Assembly (NCBI GenBank): GCA_022837185.1
Contig: JALHJD010000194.1
Span: 1-5,899 of the forward strand
Length of the DNA: 5,899 nt
Source: Desulfobacteraceae bacterium
GTDB lineage: Bacteria; Desulfobacterota; Desulfobulbia; Desulfobulbales; Desulfobulbaceae
Direction of reading: 5' to 3'
The notes below the pieces were generated by a model. It did not search any database. It saw only the letters and a list, made by a program, of their open reading frames with translations, and was not told the origin of the DNA. The position numbers were made by a program, and so were the translations under genes. Shown piece by piece: positions 1-5,899 of the stretch (position 1 is its first letter; every line of letters begins with the position of its first letter).

Positions 1-2
1 TG

Positions 3-152
3 CTGACGGAGTGGAACCAGTACCGGGCCCTGGACCTGGAGCGAATCGGCGGCCTCCTCAGAAACAGGATATTTATCGATCTGCGGAATGTCTATGAACC
101 GGAAAAACTGAGATCCCTGGGATTTCAGTACACGGGGGTGGGAAGGAAATAA
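3..152 (+). CDS. ugd: UDP-glucose 6-dehydrogenase, C-terminal end (partial)
   Basis: Only the last 49 codons are present; the gene begins before the window and ends with TAA at 150-152. The family oxidises UDP-glucose to UDP-glucuronate with NAD+ in the cytoplasm, supplying precursors for capsule, exopolysaccharide or LPS. What is seen is the typical tail of the UDP-binding C-terminal domain: LTEWNQYRALDLERI, then a short hydrophobic stretch leading to FIDLRNVYEPEKL and a closing LGFQYTGVGRK. The T-E-W-N and D-L-R-N-x-Y motifs are characteristic of UDP-glucose/GDP-mannose dehydrogenases. The catalytic cysteine and the NAD domain lie outside the window, so a related nucleotide-sugar dehydrogenase cannot be wholly excluded, but the Ugd/TuaD branch fits best. 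Confidence 0.85.
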   Translation: MTEWNQYRALDLERIGGLLRNRIFIDLRNVYEPEKLRSLGFQYTGVGRK

Positions 153-155
153 CCA

Positions 156-196
156 GGCAAAGGGCCCATGCCCTGAGCGGCATGCGGCCCTTTGCC
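156..196. terminator. Long hairpin between converging genes, probable bidirectional terminator
   Basis: An 11-bp perfect stem (GGCAAAGGGCC at 156-166 with GGCCCTTTGCC at 186-196) continues, past a one-base bulge at 185, into a 6-bp inner stem (CATGCC 167-172 with GGCATG 179-184) and a 6-base loop. It starts four bases after the ugd stop and lies 22 bases past the stop of the minus-strand PxxKW gene, so it sits between two converging genes. There is no clean T-tract on the plus strand. On the minus strand a short TTATTT follows the hairpin. The position and stem strength suggest termination; the weak U-tracts keep this moderate. Confidence 0.6.
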
Positions 197-218
197 CGAA
201 AATGAACGGCTGCGCGGA

Positions 219-464
219 TTACTTTCTGCGCGAAGCGCGCTTGGACGCTTTCAGCGGATTGATCCGCACCTTGACGAGCTTCAGTTCCGGTTTGGCATGG
301 GTGGCAAAATTGCACATTCCCTGCCGCCATTTGGCCGCCGGATTCAGATATGACCTGCAGAACCGGGCGCCCTCCTCCTCGACTATTCTCTCACAGCCTT
401 CACACTGTTCAACAATGGGCTGGAATGACTGTCCTGCATACTTTGATGTCGCACTGGCCTGCAT
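219..464 (-). CDS. PxxKW-family small cysteine-rich protein
   Basis: An 81-residue basic protein of unknown function. Four cysteines are visible (residues 21, 24, 36 and 51): a CEGC pair, then FCRSYLNPAAKW and MCNFATH. The PAAKW segment at 42-46 is the motif that names the PxxKW cysteine-rich family, which I recall as common in sulfate- and metal-reducing Desulfobacterota. The cysteine spacing suggests a zinc or Fe-S site, but no ligand is proven. The tail (residues 60-81) is rich in Lys and Arg. The start was set at the ATG at 462-464 because AGGAGG (minus strand, 473-478) lies 8 bases upstream; a longer reading from 491 would place this site inside the gene. It is divergent from pilC and convergent with ugd, so it is its own transcription unit. 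There is no signal peptide or membrane segment, so it is probably cytoplasmic. Confidence 0.8.
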   Translation of the reverse strand: MQASATSKYAGQSFQPIVEQCEGCERIVEEEGARFCRSYLNPAAKWRQGMCNFATHAKPELKLVKVRINPLKASKRASRRK

Positions 465-657
465 AATGCCAACCTCCTGAAAAAATATCACTTTTCCCTT
501 GAATCAGAAAAAAAACTTCCATACAATACACTAAATTGTTTTCCGGCATGTATTCTACGGGAAGAAAACAGTTTTTATAAATAGAAATTGATCATCTGTC
601 AACCAATATCCCTCGAGCAGTGGACAGCACCGCCCAAAATCATCAGGAGATCCTTTA
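465..657. promoter_or_regulatory. AT-rich divergent intergenic region with an inverted repeat
   Basis: This stretch must hold the promoters for the minus-strand PxxKW gene and for pilC. It is far more AT-rich than the flanking genes. One perfect 7-bp inverted repeat is visible: TGTTTTC at 537-543 and GAAAACA at 564-570, with a 20-base spacer, followed on the plus strand by GTTTTT (571-576). It could be an operator or an attenuator-like hairpin. A TATAAA at 576-581 is a possible -10 for pilC, but no good -35 stands 16-18 bases upstream. I found no convincing sigma54 -24/-12 pair. AGGAG at 645-649 is the pilC ribosome binding site. Confidence 0.4.
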
Positions 658-1863
658 ATGCCCGTTTATAACTGGAAAGGTGTCAACTCCTACGGAGAAA
701 AGCGAAAGGGAAAGATTGAGGCCGTAGATGAAGCCGGAGCCCGGGCCCAGCTCAAACGCATGCGCATCGACGTGCAGTCCTGCAAGGAAGCGCCCAAGGA
801 CCTGTTTGAGAACATCGACCTGTTCAAGCCCAAGGTCACCGGCAAGGACCTGGTCATCTTCACCCGCCAGCTCTCCACCATGATCGACGCCGGCCTGCCT
901 CTGGTCCAGTGCCTGCAGATCCTCGGCAAGCAGCAGTCCAACCCGACCTTCAAAAGAGTCATCCTCAACCTGCAGAGCGATGTCGAAACCGGCAACACCC
1001 TGGCCGACGCCATGCGCAAGCATCCCAAGGTTTTCGACAATCTCTATTCGAACATGATCGAGGCAGGCGAGGTAGGCGGCATACTGGACACCATCCTGTC
1101 CCGGCTGGCGGCCTTCAAGGAAAAAGCCATGGCCCTGCAGAAAAAAATCAAGGGTGCCATGACCTATCCCGCCATCTGCCTCGGCATCTCCCTTGTCATC
1201 CTCGTCGTCATCCTGGTCTTTGTCGTTCCGGTGTTCAAGGAAATGTTCGAGGGCTTCGGCTCGGCCCTGCCGACCCCGACCCAGATCGTCGTCAATATGA
1301 GCGAGGGGCTGCAAAACTATTTCATCTACCTGCTCATCCTGACCGGCCTGCTCGTGTTCGCTGTCAAGAAGATCTACTCCACGGAAAGGGGCCGCCTGAA
1401 AATGGACGCCATGTTTCTCAAGTCCCCGGTTGTCGGCGACCTGATCCGCAAGGTGTCGGTGGCCAAATTCACCCGCACCCTGGGCACCATGCTGCAGAGC
1501 GGCGTCCCCATCCTTGATTCCCTGCATGTCACGGCCAAGACGGCCGGCAATAAGGTGATCGAACGGGCCGTCTTCCGGGTGGCCGACGCCGTTGCCGAGG
1601 GCCGGGCCATTGTCGAGCCCCTGGAGGAGACCGGCGTTTTTCCCAACATGGTCATCCAGATGATCAACGTCGGCGAATCGGTCGGCGCCCTCGATACCAT
1701 GCTGGAAAAAATCGCCGATTTCTATGACGAGGAAGTGGACCAGGCGGTGGAAAATCTCACCGCCATGATCGAACCGTTCATGATGGTCTTCCTGGGGGGC
1801 ATGATCGGCGGCCTGGTCGTAGCCATGTACCTGCCGATTTTCAAAATCGCCACCCTTGTCTAA
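658..1863 (+). CDS. pilC: Type IV pilus inner-membrane platform protein PilC
   Basis: A 401-residue protein of the GspF/PilC family, about the usual full length. PilC is the inner-membrane platform that couples the PilB/PilT ATPases to pilin assembly and retraction. The two tandem T2SSF domains are clear from matching motifs: FTRQLSTMIDAGLPLVQCL (68-86) with EAGEVGGILDTIL (135-147), and FTRTLGTMLQSGVPILDSL (271-289) with NVGESVGALDTML (337-349). Hydrophobic membrane segments lie at about 172-195, 221-237 and 371-396. The N-terminal part (YNWKGVNSYGEKRKGKIEA) is the standard soluble PilC lead-in. The ATG at 658 is preceded by AGGAG at 8 bases. No pilB or pilT lies beside it: upstream is the divergent PxxKW gene, downstream is eno. 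A GspF-type secretion role is possible, but the N-terminus and length favour PilC. Confidence 0.93.
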   Translation: MPVYNWKGVNSYGEKRKGKIEAVDEAGARAQLKRMRIDVQSCKEAPKDLFENIDLFKPKVTGKDLVIFTRQLSTMIDAGLPLVQCLQILGKQQSNPTFKRVILNLQSDVETGNTLADAMRKHPKVFDNLYSNMIEAGEVGGILDTILSRLAAFKEKAMALQKKIKGAMTYPAICLGISLVILVVILVFVVPVFKEMFEGFGSALPTPTQIVVNMSEGLQNYFIYLLILTGLLVFAVKKIYSTERGRLKMDAMFLKSPVVGDLIRKVSVAKFTRTLGTMLQSGVPILDSLHVTAKTAGNKVIERAVFRVADAVAEGRAIVEPLEETGVFPNMVIQMINVGESVGALDTMLEKIADFYDEEVDQAVENLTAMIEPFMMVFLGGMIGGLVVAMYLPIFKIATLV

Positions 1864-3204
<1,341 letters not shown>

Positions 3205-3209
3205 GTCTA

Positions 3210-3243
3210 AGTATTGACAAATACTGAAAAAATATAATATATT
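3210..3243 (+). promoter_or_regulatory. Sigma70-type promoter of the IHF gene with inverted repeat over -35
   Basis: A perfect -35 TTGACA (3214-3219) is followed after 18 bases by TATATT (3238-3243, five of six matches to TATAAT). An alternative TATAAT at 3233-3238 is only 13 bases away, and another at 3244-3249 is 24 bases away, so neither fits this -35. The -35 is centred in a 6-bp inverted repeat, AGTATT (3210-3215) and AATACT (3220-3225), with a GACA spacer, a possible operator. The spacer and leader are very AT-rich. The promoter begins 10 bases after the eno stop and implies that the IHF gene is transcribed independently. Confidence 0.7.
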
Positions 3244-3298
3244 TATAATAACTTCAGGAAAAAACGGCACACATTCATCAAATGGAGGTTCATGGGCC

Positions 3299-3586
3299 AT
3301 GACCTTGACCAAAGCCGATCTTGTGCAGCAGGTGTATAAAACTCATCCGTCGATGACCAAAGCGCAGGCTACCAACGCGGTTGAAGCTTTCCTCTCCATT
3401 TCAAAGACCGCCCTCATCAGCGGCAACGATCTCCTGCTCAGCGGTTTCGGCAAATTCAACGTCAAAAACAAGAAATCACGGCGGGGGAGAAACCCGCAAA
3501 CCGGGGATGAACTCACCCTCGAATCGAGAAGGGTGGTGACCTTCAAGCCCTCGGGAATACTCCGCGCCAAGATCAACAAGCACTGA
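3299..3586 (+). CDS. ihfA: Integration host factor alpha-type DNA-bending protein
   Basis: A 95-residue HU/IHF-family protein. IHF is a heterodimer that bends DNA sharply at specific sites and shapes the nucleoid, recombination and sigma54 promoters. The body is typical: LTKADLVQQVY at the N-terminus, helix pair to about residue 40, LLLSGFGKFNVKNK (45-58), the DNA-binding arm RRGRNPQTGDELTL (61-74) with the intercalating Pro66, and RRVVTFKPSGILRAKIN (77-93). The VTFKPSGxLRxKIN tail and the RRGRNPQTG arm resemble IHF-alpha more than HU, though an IHF-like homodimer cannot be ruled out. GGAGG at 3284-3288 is 10 bases before the ATG. An earlier ATG at 3292 is out of frame. It has its own promoter and a strong terminator, so it is probably monocistronic. 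Confidence 0.88.
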   Translation: MTLTKADLVQQVYKTHPSMTKAQATNAVEAFLSISKTALISGNDLLLSGFGKFNVKNKKSRRGRNPQTGDELTLESRRVVTFKPSGILRAKINKH

Positions 3587-3613
3587 TTTTTTCCGCCGGA
3601 GGAATTTTTCCCT

Positions 3614-3645
3614 GGGCGTCACTTTCGTGACGCCCGTTTTTTTTT
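3614..3645 (+). terminator. Strong intrinsic terminator after the IHF gene
   Basis: A perfect 9-bp GC-rich stem, GGGCGTCAC (3614-3622) with GTGACGCCC (3627-3635), closes a TTTC tetraloop. One G and then nine consecutive T (3637-3645) follow. This is a textbook Rho-independent terminator, 27 bases after the IHF stop codon at 3584-3586. Confidence 0.96.
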
Positions 3646-3693
3646 GTATTCTTCCGCCTCTCCGTTGAATGAAATACACATGGCAGCAGGAAA

Positions 3694-4629
3694 ATGAAGA
3701 CAACCCCGGCTATTCGACCCATCAATATTTCATCGATTGATCGGCATGATGCCGCCTATCTGCTCTCTCCCGGACAGGAATATCCGGACGCTGCTCTCCG
3801 GGAAAGCGTCCGGCGATACGGCATCCTTTTTCCGCCGCTCCTCCTTGAGAGAGATCGGGACCGTTTTGTCATCCTTTCCGGCAGGAAAAGGATCCAGGCC
3901 GCCCTGGAGGCCGGCGGTTCCGACTCCATCCCGTGCCTGGTGATTCCGGGAAACTCTCCCCCTCTCTTCGTCTATACCGTCCTGCTCGAACATGCCATGA
4001 TCGGTGGCAGTCTCTCCCCGGCCCAGCAGGTCGCCTTTTTTTCCGGCCTGCTGCGCGACTGCCCCCTTGAGGACGGGCTGCCCCTGTTCGCAAAGCTCGG
4101 GCACCCCCCCCACAGACACAGACTTATTGAGCTGCTCTCCCTGCGCGATCTTGCCCCGGCCGCCATGACCGCCCTCCACCAGGGCATCCTCTCTCTCGGC
4201 AACGCCCGGAAAATTATAACAATGGCGCCCGGCGATCAGACCACGCTGGTCGGCCTCATCACCCGACTGCGCCTGGGCGGTTCCCGGCAGCAGAAACTCA
4301 TCGAGCTCTGCATTGAATTGATCATGCGCAGGAATGAGGACCTGCAAACCGTCCTCCAGCCGTTCCTCTCCGGACAGGAAGCCGGCCAGCCGGAAAATGT
4401 CCCCCAGCAGGCCGCCGCCCTGCTCAAATGGCTGCATAACGAGGCTTTTCCGCGCTCAAGCACCGCCGAGCAGCAATTCGACAGGTTTGCACACCAACTG
4501 GAACTGCCCGCCAATATCCGGATCCTGCACACCCCGGCCTTCGAGGACGAGACCGTCACGCTCTGCCTCGATTTTCCCGATCGGAGCGCCCTGCGGGAAG
4601 CATGGGAACGGATCAGAAAGCTCGTATAG
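3694..4629 (+). CDS. ParB/Spo0J-like protein with degenerate CTP-binding motifs
   Basis: A 311-residue protein. Residues 9-85 resemble the ParB N-terminal domain: an INISSID opening, a helix around LRESVRRYGILFPPLLLE, then ILSGRKRIQAALEAG (60-74), the counterpart of the ParB GERRxRAA motif. The next ParB box (usually ENxQR, the CTP-binding segment) is replaced by LEHAMIGGSLSPAQQ (98-112). A helix-turn-helix region follows (about 130-173), ending in LHQGILSLGNARKI, which matches the ParB pattern before the linker. The last 45 residues could be a small dimerisation domain. No parA or parS site is nearby, so this is probably not the chromosome partition ParB but a stand-alone ParB-like regulator; its target is unknown. 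The start ATG at 3694 has only a weak AGCAGG three bases upstream. It lies behind the IHF terminator, but no convincing promoter is visible in 3646-3693. Confidence 0.75.
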   Translation: MKTTPAIRPINISSIDRHDAAYLLSPGQEYPDAALRESVRRYGILFPPLLLERDRDRFVILSGRKRIQAALEAGGSDSIPCLVIPGNSPPLFVYTVLLEHAMIGGSLSPAQQVAFFSGLLRDCPLEDGLPLFAKLGHPPHRHRLIELLSLRDLAPAAMTALHQGILSLGNARKIITMAPGDQTTLVGLITRLRLGGSRQQKLIELCIELIMRRNEDLQTVLQPFLSGQEAGQPENVPQQAAALLKWLHNEAFPRSSTAEQQFDRFAHQLELPANIRILHTPAFEDETVTLCLDFPDRSALREAWERIRKLV

Positions 4630-4631
4630 CG

Positions 4632-4671
4632 CCCCATCCCATGCCGCGTCCGCCCCTGCCCCGTCCTTCCC
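4632..4671 (-). other. G-run cluster (possible G-quadruplex on the minus strand)
   Basis: Directly after the ParB-like gene the plus strand carries five C-runs of 3-4 bases (4632-4635, 4638-4640, 4653-4656, 4659-4662, 4669-4671). The minus strand therefore has five G-runs. Most loops are 2-6 bases and one is 12 bases, so it is an imperfect quadruplex candidate. No terminator hairpin with a T-tract is seen here. Confidence 0.3.
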
Positions 4672-4682
4672 GGTTTCTCCTG

Positions 4683-4711
4683 TTGCTTATCGGCGTGGGA
4701 AGAAGTATACT
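4683..4711 (+). promoter_or_regulatory. Probable promoter of the DsbA-like selenoprotein gene
   Basis: TTGCTT (4683-4688, first three bases of the -35 consensus) and TATACT (4706-4711, five of six for the -10) are spaced by exactly 17 bases. Transcription would start near 4718. That is inside a potential hairpin formed by CGGCCG at 4714-4719 and again at 4731-4736, around a TGAATTCA palindrome. The promoter would serve the dsbA-like and phoH-like genes. The weak -35 keeps this moderate. Confidence 0.5.
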
Positions 4712-4772
4712 TTCGGCCGTTTGAATTCATCGGCCGCCAATAACCGTTCATCCTTACGCAAAGGAGTGAATT

Positions 4773-5645
4773 ATGAAAAAAATCGTGGCGCTCTGCACCC
4801 TGCTGCTTGCCGCCCTGCCACTGTCTTCCCCCGTCCTGGGGGCTGCTCCCGGCTCACCCGATACGTCGGTCAAAGCCACCTGGAAGCTCGATGCCAAGCC
4901 CCTGGATTTTGTCCATTCCCTGGATAACAAAAAAGTGTTCATCCTCGGCGATGACGCCAAGGTGCATATTTACACCGCCGAAGGCGCCAAACAGGGAGTC
5001 ATAGACGTCGACAAGGGCGTCACCTCCATCGATATCGCTCCCCGGGGCGAGATGCTCTACCTGATCAATGCGGGGGACAATTCCTTTACCAGCCTCTCCG
5101 TCAGCTTTACGGCGGAAATCGATGTGACCGACGCGCCGTTCCTCGGCAAGGAAAATGCCCCGGTGGTCCTGGCGGTATTCTCGGATTTCCAATGACCCTA
5201 CTGCGGCAAGGTCCAGCCGCTGCTCGAGCAGTTGCTCGAAAACAATCCCGAATCCGTCAAGATCGCCTTCAAAAATCTGCCGCTCACCAACATTCACAAC
5301 ATGGCCGAGCAGGCGGCCCTGGCCGGGCTCGCCGCCCACAACCAGGGAAAGTTCTGGCAGATGCATGACGCCCTGTTTGCCATGAACAACAACATCAGCA
5401 ACGAAAAAATCCTTGCCGCCGCAAAAGAAATCGGCCTCGACATGGACATTTTCAGCCGCGACCTCAACAGTGACGCCACCAAACAGAGACTGCTGCGGGA
5501 TGTGGCCAATGCCCGCCAGGCGGAAGTCAGCGGCACCCCTACCCTGTTCATCAACGGCAGGCGGGTGACCGACCGCGACCCCGGGGCCCTGCAGCGGATG
5601 ATCAACGAGGAGCTGGCCAAGGCCGGCAAGGAGGCGGCAAACTGA
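4773..5645 (+). CDS. Exported DsbA-like thiol:disulfide oxidoreductase with selenocysteine (UPYC)
   Basis: One 290-codon gene if the in-frame TGA at codon 141 is read as selenocysteine. The N-terminus is a Sec signal peptide (KK, hydrophobic core to about residue 19, likely cleavage after LGA at 24), so the protein acts in the periplasm. Residues 41-112 look like two beta-propeller-type strands sets (KVFILGDDAKVHIYTAEG, then MLYLINAGDN). Residues 118-290 form a DsbA-type thioredoxin fold: GKENAPVVLAVFSDFQ-U-PYCGK, with Sec141 replacing the attacking Cys and Cys144 as the resolving Cys; an inserted helical domain (FWQMHDALFA); and the cis-Pro loop SGTPTLFING with Pro256. The family forms, reduces or isomerises disulfides; which of these is unknown. 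AAGGAG lies 6 bases before the ATG. The frame, homology and codon style run unbroken on both sides of the TGA. The alternatives are a nonsense mutation or a sequencing error (TGC to TGA). Confidence 0.87.
5193..5195 (+). other. In-frame TGA recoded as selenocysteine (Sec141)
   Basis: The TGA falls at the first active-site cysteine of the DsbA motif: FSDFQ-(TGA)-PYCGK. Cysteine is encoded by TGC in the same motif three codons later, so TGA differs from a Cys codon by its last base only. The following base is C, a context known to make UGA a leaky stop. No other stop lies in this frame until 5643-5645. Recoding requires SelA, SelB, SelD and tRNA-Sec, none of which is in the window. Confidence 0.87.
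5201..5239 (+). promoter_or_regulatory. Candidate bacterial SECIS hairpins downstream of the UGA
   Basis: Two non-overlapping hairpins are visible within the coding sequence. Hairpin A: GCGGC (5203-5207) pairs with GCCGC (5216-5220) around the loop AAGGUCCA; its AGGUC core is the same as in the E. coli fdhF SECIS loop, although it begins only 12 bases after the UGA. Hairpin B: UCGAGC (5224-5229) pairs with GCUCGA (5234-5239) around the loop AGUU, 34 bases after the UGA, with a G in the second loop position. Hairpin B fits the general bSECIS description (a G early in a small loop, about 16-37 bases from the UGA). Which one SelB binds cannot be settled by eye. A 12-base palindrome at 5220-5231 could compete with B. 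Confidence 0.6.
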
Positions 5646-5646
5646 A

Positions 5647-5899
5647 TTGAAAACGTCGGCCTCCCTGTCCAAACAGGTTTCCAGCGAACTGCATTTCCCC
5701 GACAATGCCGCGGCGCAAATCCTCTTCGGCGACCTGAACAGGAACCTGCGGACCGTGGAGCTTGCCACGGGCGTGACCATCAACGCCCGCGGCAACACCC
5801 TGCAGATATCCGGGCCGAACCACGCGGTTGCGATTGTTGCCCGGCTTTTTGAACAGTTGGACCAGCTCATCCGCAAAGGCTATCCCATCTTTACCCAGG
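5647..5899 (+). CDS. PhoH-family protein, N-terminal part (partial)
   Basis: The first 84 codons of a PhoH-like (YbeZ/PhoL type) protein; the rest, including the ATPase Walker motifs, lies past the window. The visible part is the N-terminal KH-like domain: LHFPDNAAAQILFGDLNRNL (15-34) followed by LATGVTINARGNTLQISG (39-56) and a helix AVAIVARLFEQLDQLIRKG. The LFGxxxxNLR and GVxIxARGNxLxIxG patterns are typical of this family, which pairs an RNA-binding-like domain with a P-loop ATPase and is tied to RNA and ribosome metabolism, often next to ybeY. The proposed start is TTG at 5647, one base after the stop of the selenoprotein gene. AAGGAGG at 5628-5634 lies inside that gene's end, with a rather long 12-base spacing. 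No ATG or GTG is available nearby in frame, so translational coupling is likely. Confidence 0.85.
   Translation, partial: MKTSASLSKQVSSELHFPDNAAAQILFGDLNRNLRTVELATGVTINARGNTLQISGPNHAVAIVARLFEQLDQLIRKGYPIFTQ

Noticed and set aside
202..480. 92-codon plus-strand frame over the PxxKW gene
   Set aside because: It starts without a ribosome binding site, is antisense to a gene with a family motif and a good AGGAGG, and has no recognisable feature.
600..657. Sigma54 promoter upstream of pilC (TGGACAGCACCG near 620)
   Set aside because: The bases do not match the GG-N10-GC spacing with conserved TGGCAC and TTGC elements.
3233..3238. TATAAT at 3233 as the -10 of the IHF promoter
   Set aside because: It is only 13 bases from the TTGACA, too close for sigma70; TATATT at 3238 gives a workable 18-base spacer.
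4773..5195. Interpretation as a pseudogene with a nonsense mutation
   Set aside because: The only interruption is a TGA exactly at the redox cysteine, no frameshift or further stop is seen, and SECIS-like hairpins follow. A pseudogene or a sequencing error remains possible but is less likely.
5232..5645. Separate small gene starting at TTG 5232
   Set aside because: No ribosome binding site precedes it, it would begin inside the thioredoxin fold just past the active site, and it is in frame with the 4773 gene across a single TGA. It is the C-terminal part of the selenoprotein.
4854..5876. 340-codon open frame on the minus strand opposite the selenoprotein and phoH-like genes
   Set aside because: It is a shadow frame of two plus-strand genes with recognisable domains; composition is typical of antisense GC-rich frames and it shows no domain.

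Overview
The window looks like chromosomal DNA from a GC-rich, Gram-negative anaerobe, most likely a member of the Desulfobacterota (the former Deltaproteobacteria). This is inferred from three things: a small PxxKW-type cysteine-rich protein, a gene order mixing pilC, eno and an IHF-alpha-type gene, and a probable selenoprotein gene. No rRNA or marker gene fixes the genus. There is no mobile element, CRISPR array, tRNA or rRNA.

Layout: (1) 3-152, the 3' end of a UDP-glucose 6-dehydrogenase gene, followed by a long hairpin that probably ends transcription from both sides. (2) 219-464, minus strand, a four-cysteine PxxKW protein. (3) 465-657, an AT-rich divergent intergenic region. (4) 658-3204, pilC (type IV pilus platform protein) then eno (enolase), 51 bases apart. 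(5) 3205-3645, an IHF-alpha-like gene with a good sigma70-type promoter, an inverted repeat over the -35 box, and a strong intrinsic terminator. (6) 3694-4629, a stand-alone ParB/Spo0J-like protein with a degenerate nucleotide-binding motif. (7) 4773-5645, an exported DsbA-like thioredoxin-fold protein whose frame is interrupted only by an in-frame TGA at 5193-5195. (8) 5647-5899, the N-terminal part of a PhoH-family protein, starting one base after the preceding stop and cut by the window end.

The main discovery is gene 7. A naive gene call splits it into a 140-residue protein and a 137-residue protein. The TGA sits exactly where the first cysteine of the DsbA-type CPYC active site belongs, giving U-P-Y-C. 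The reading frame then continues to an intact cis-proline loop (S-G-T-P-T). Two hairpins directly downstream resemble bacterial SECIS elements. The best reading is one 290-residue selenoprotein with a signal peptide, a short beta-propeller-like segment and a Sec-containing thioredoxin fold. The gene pair dsbA-like/phoH-like is tightly packed and probably cotranscribed from a promoter near 4683-4711.

The other genes are mostly housekeeping: glycolysis (eno), nucleoid architecture (IHF), surface motility or secretion (pilC), and envelope sugar precursors (ugd).
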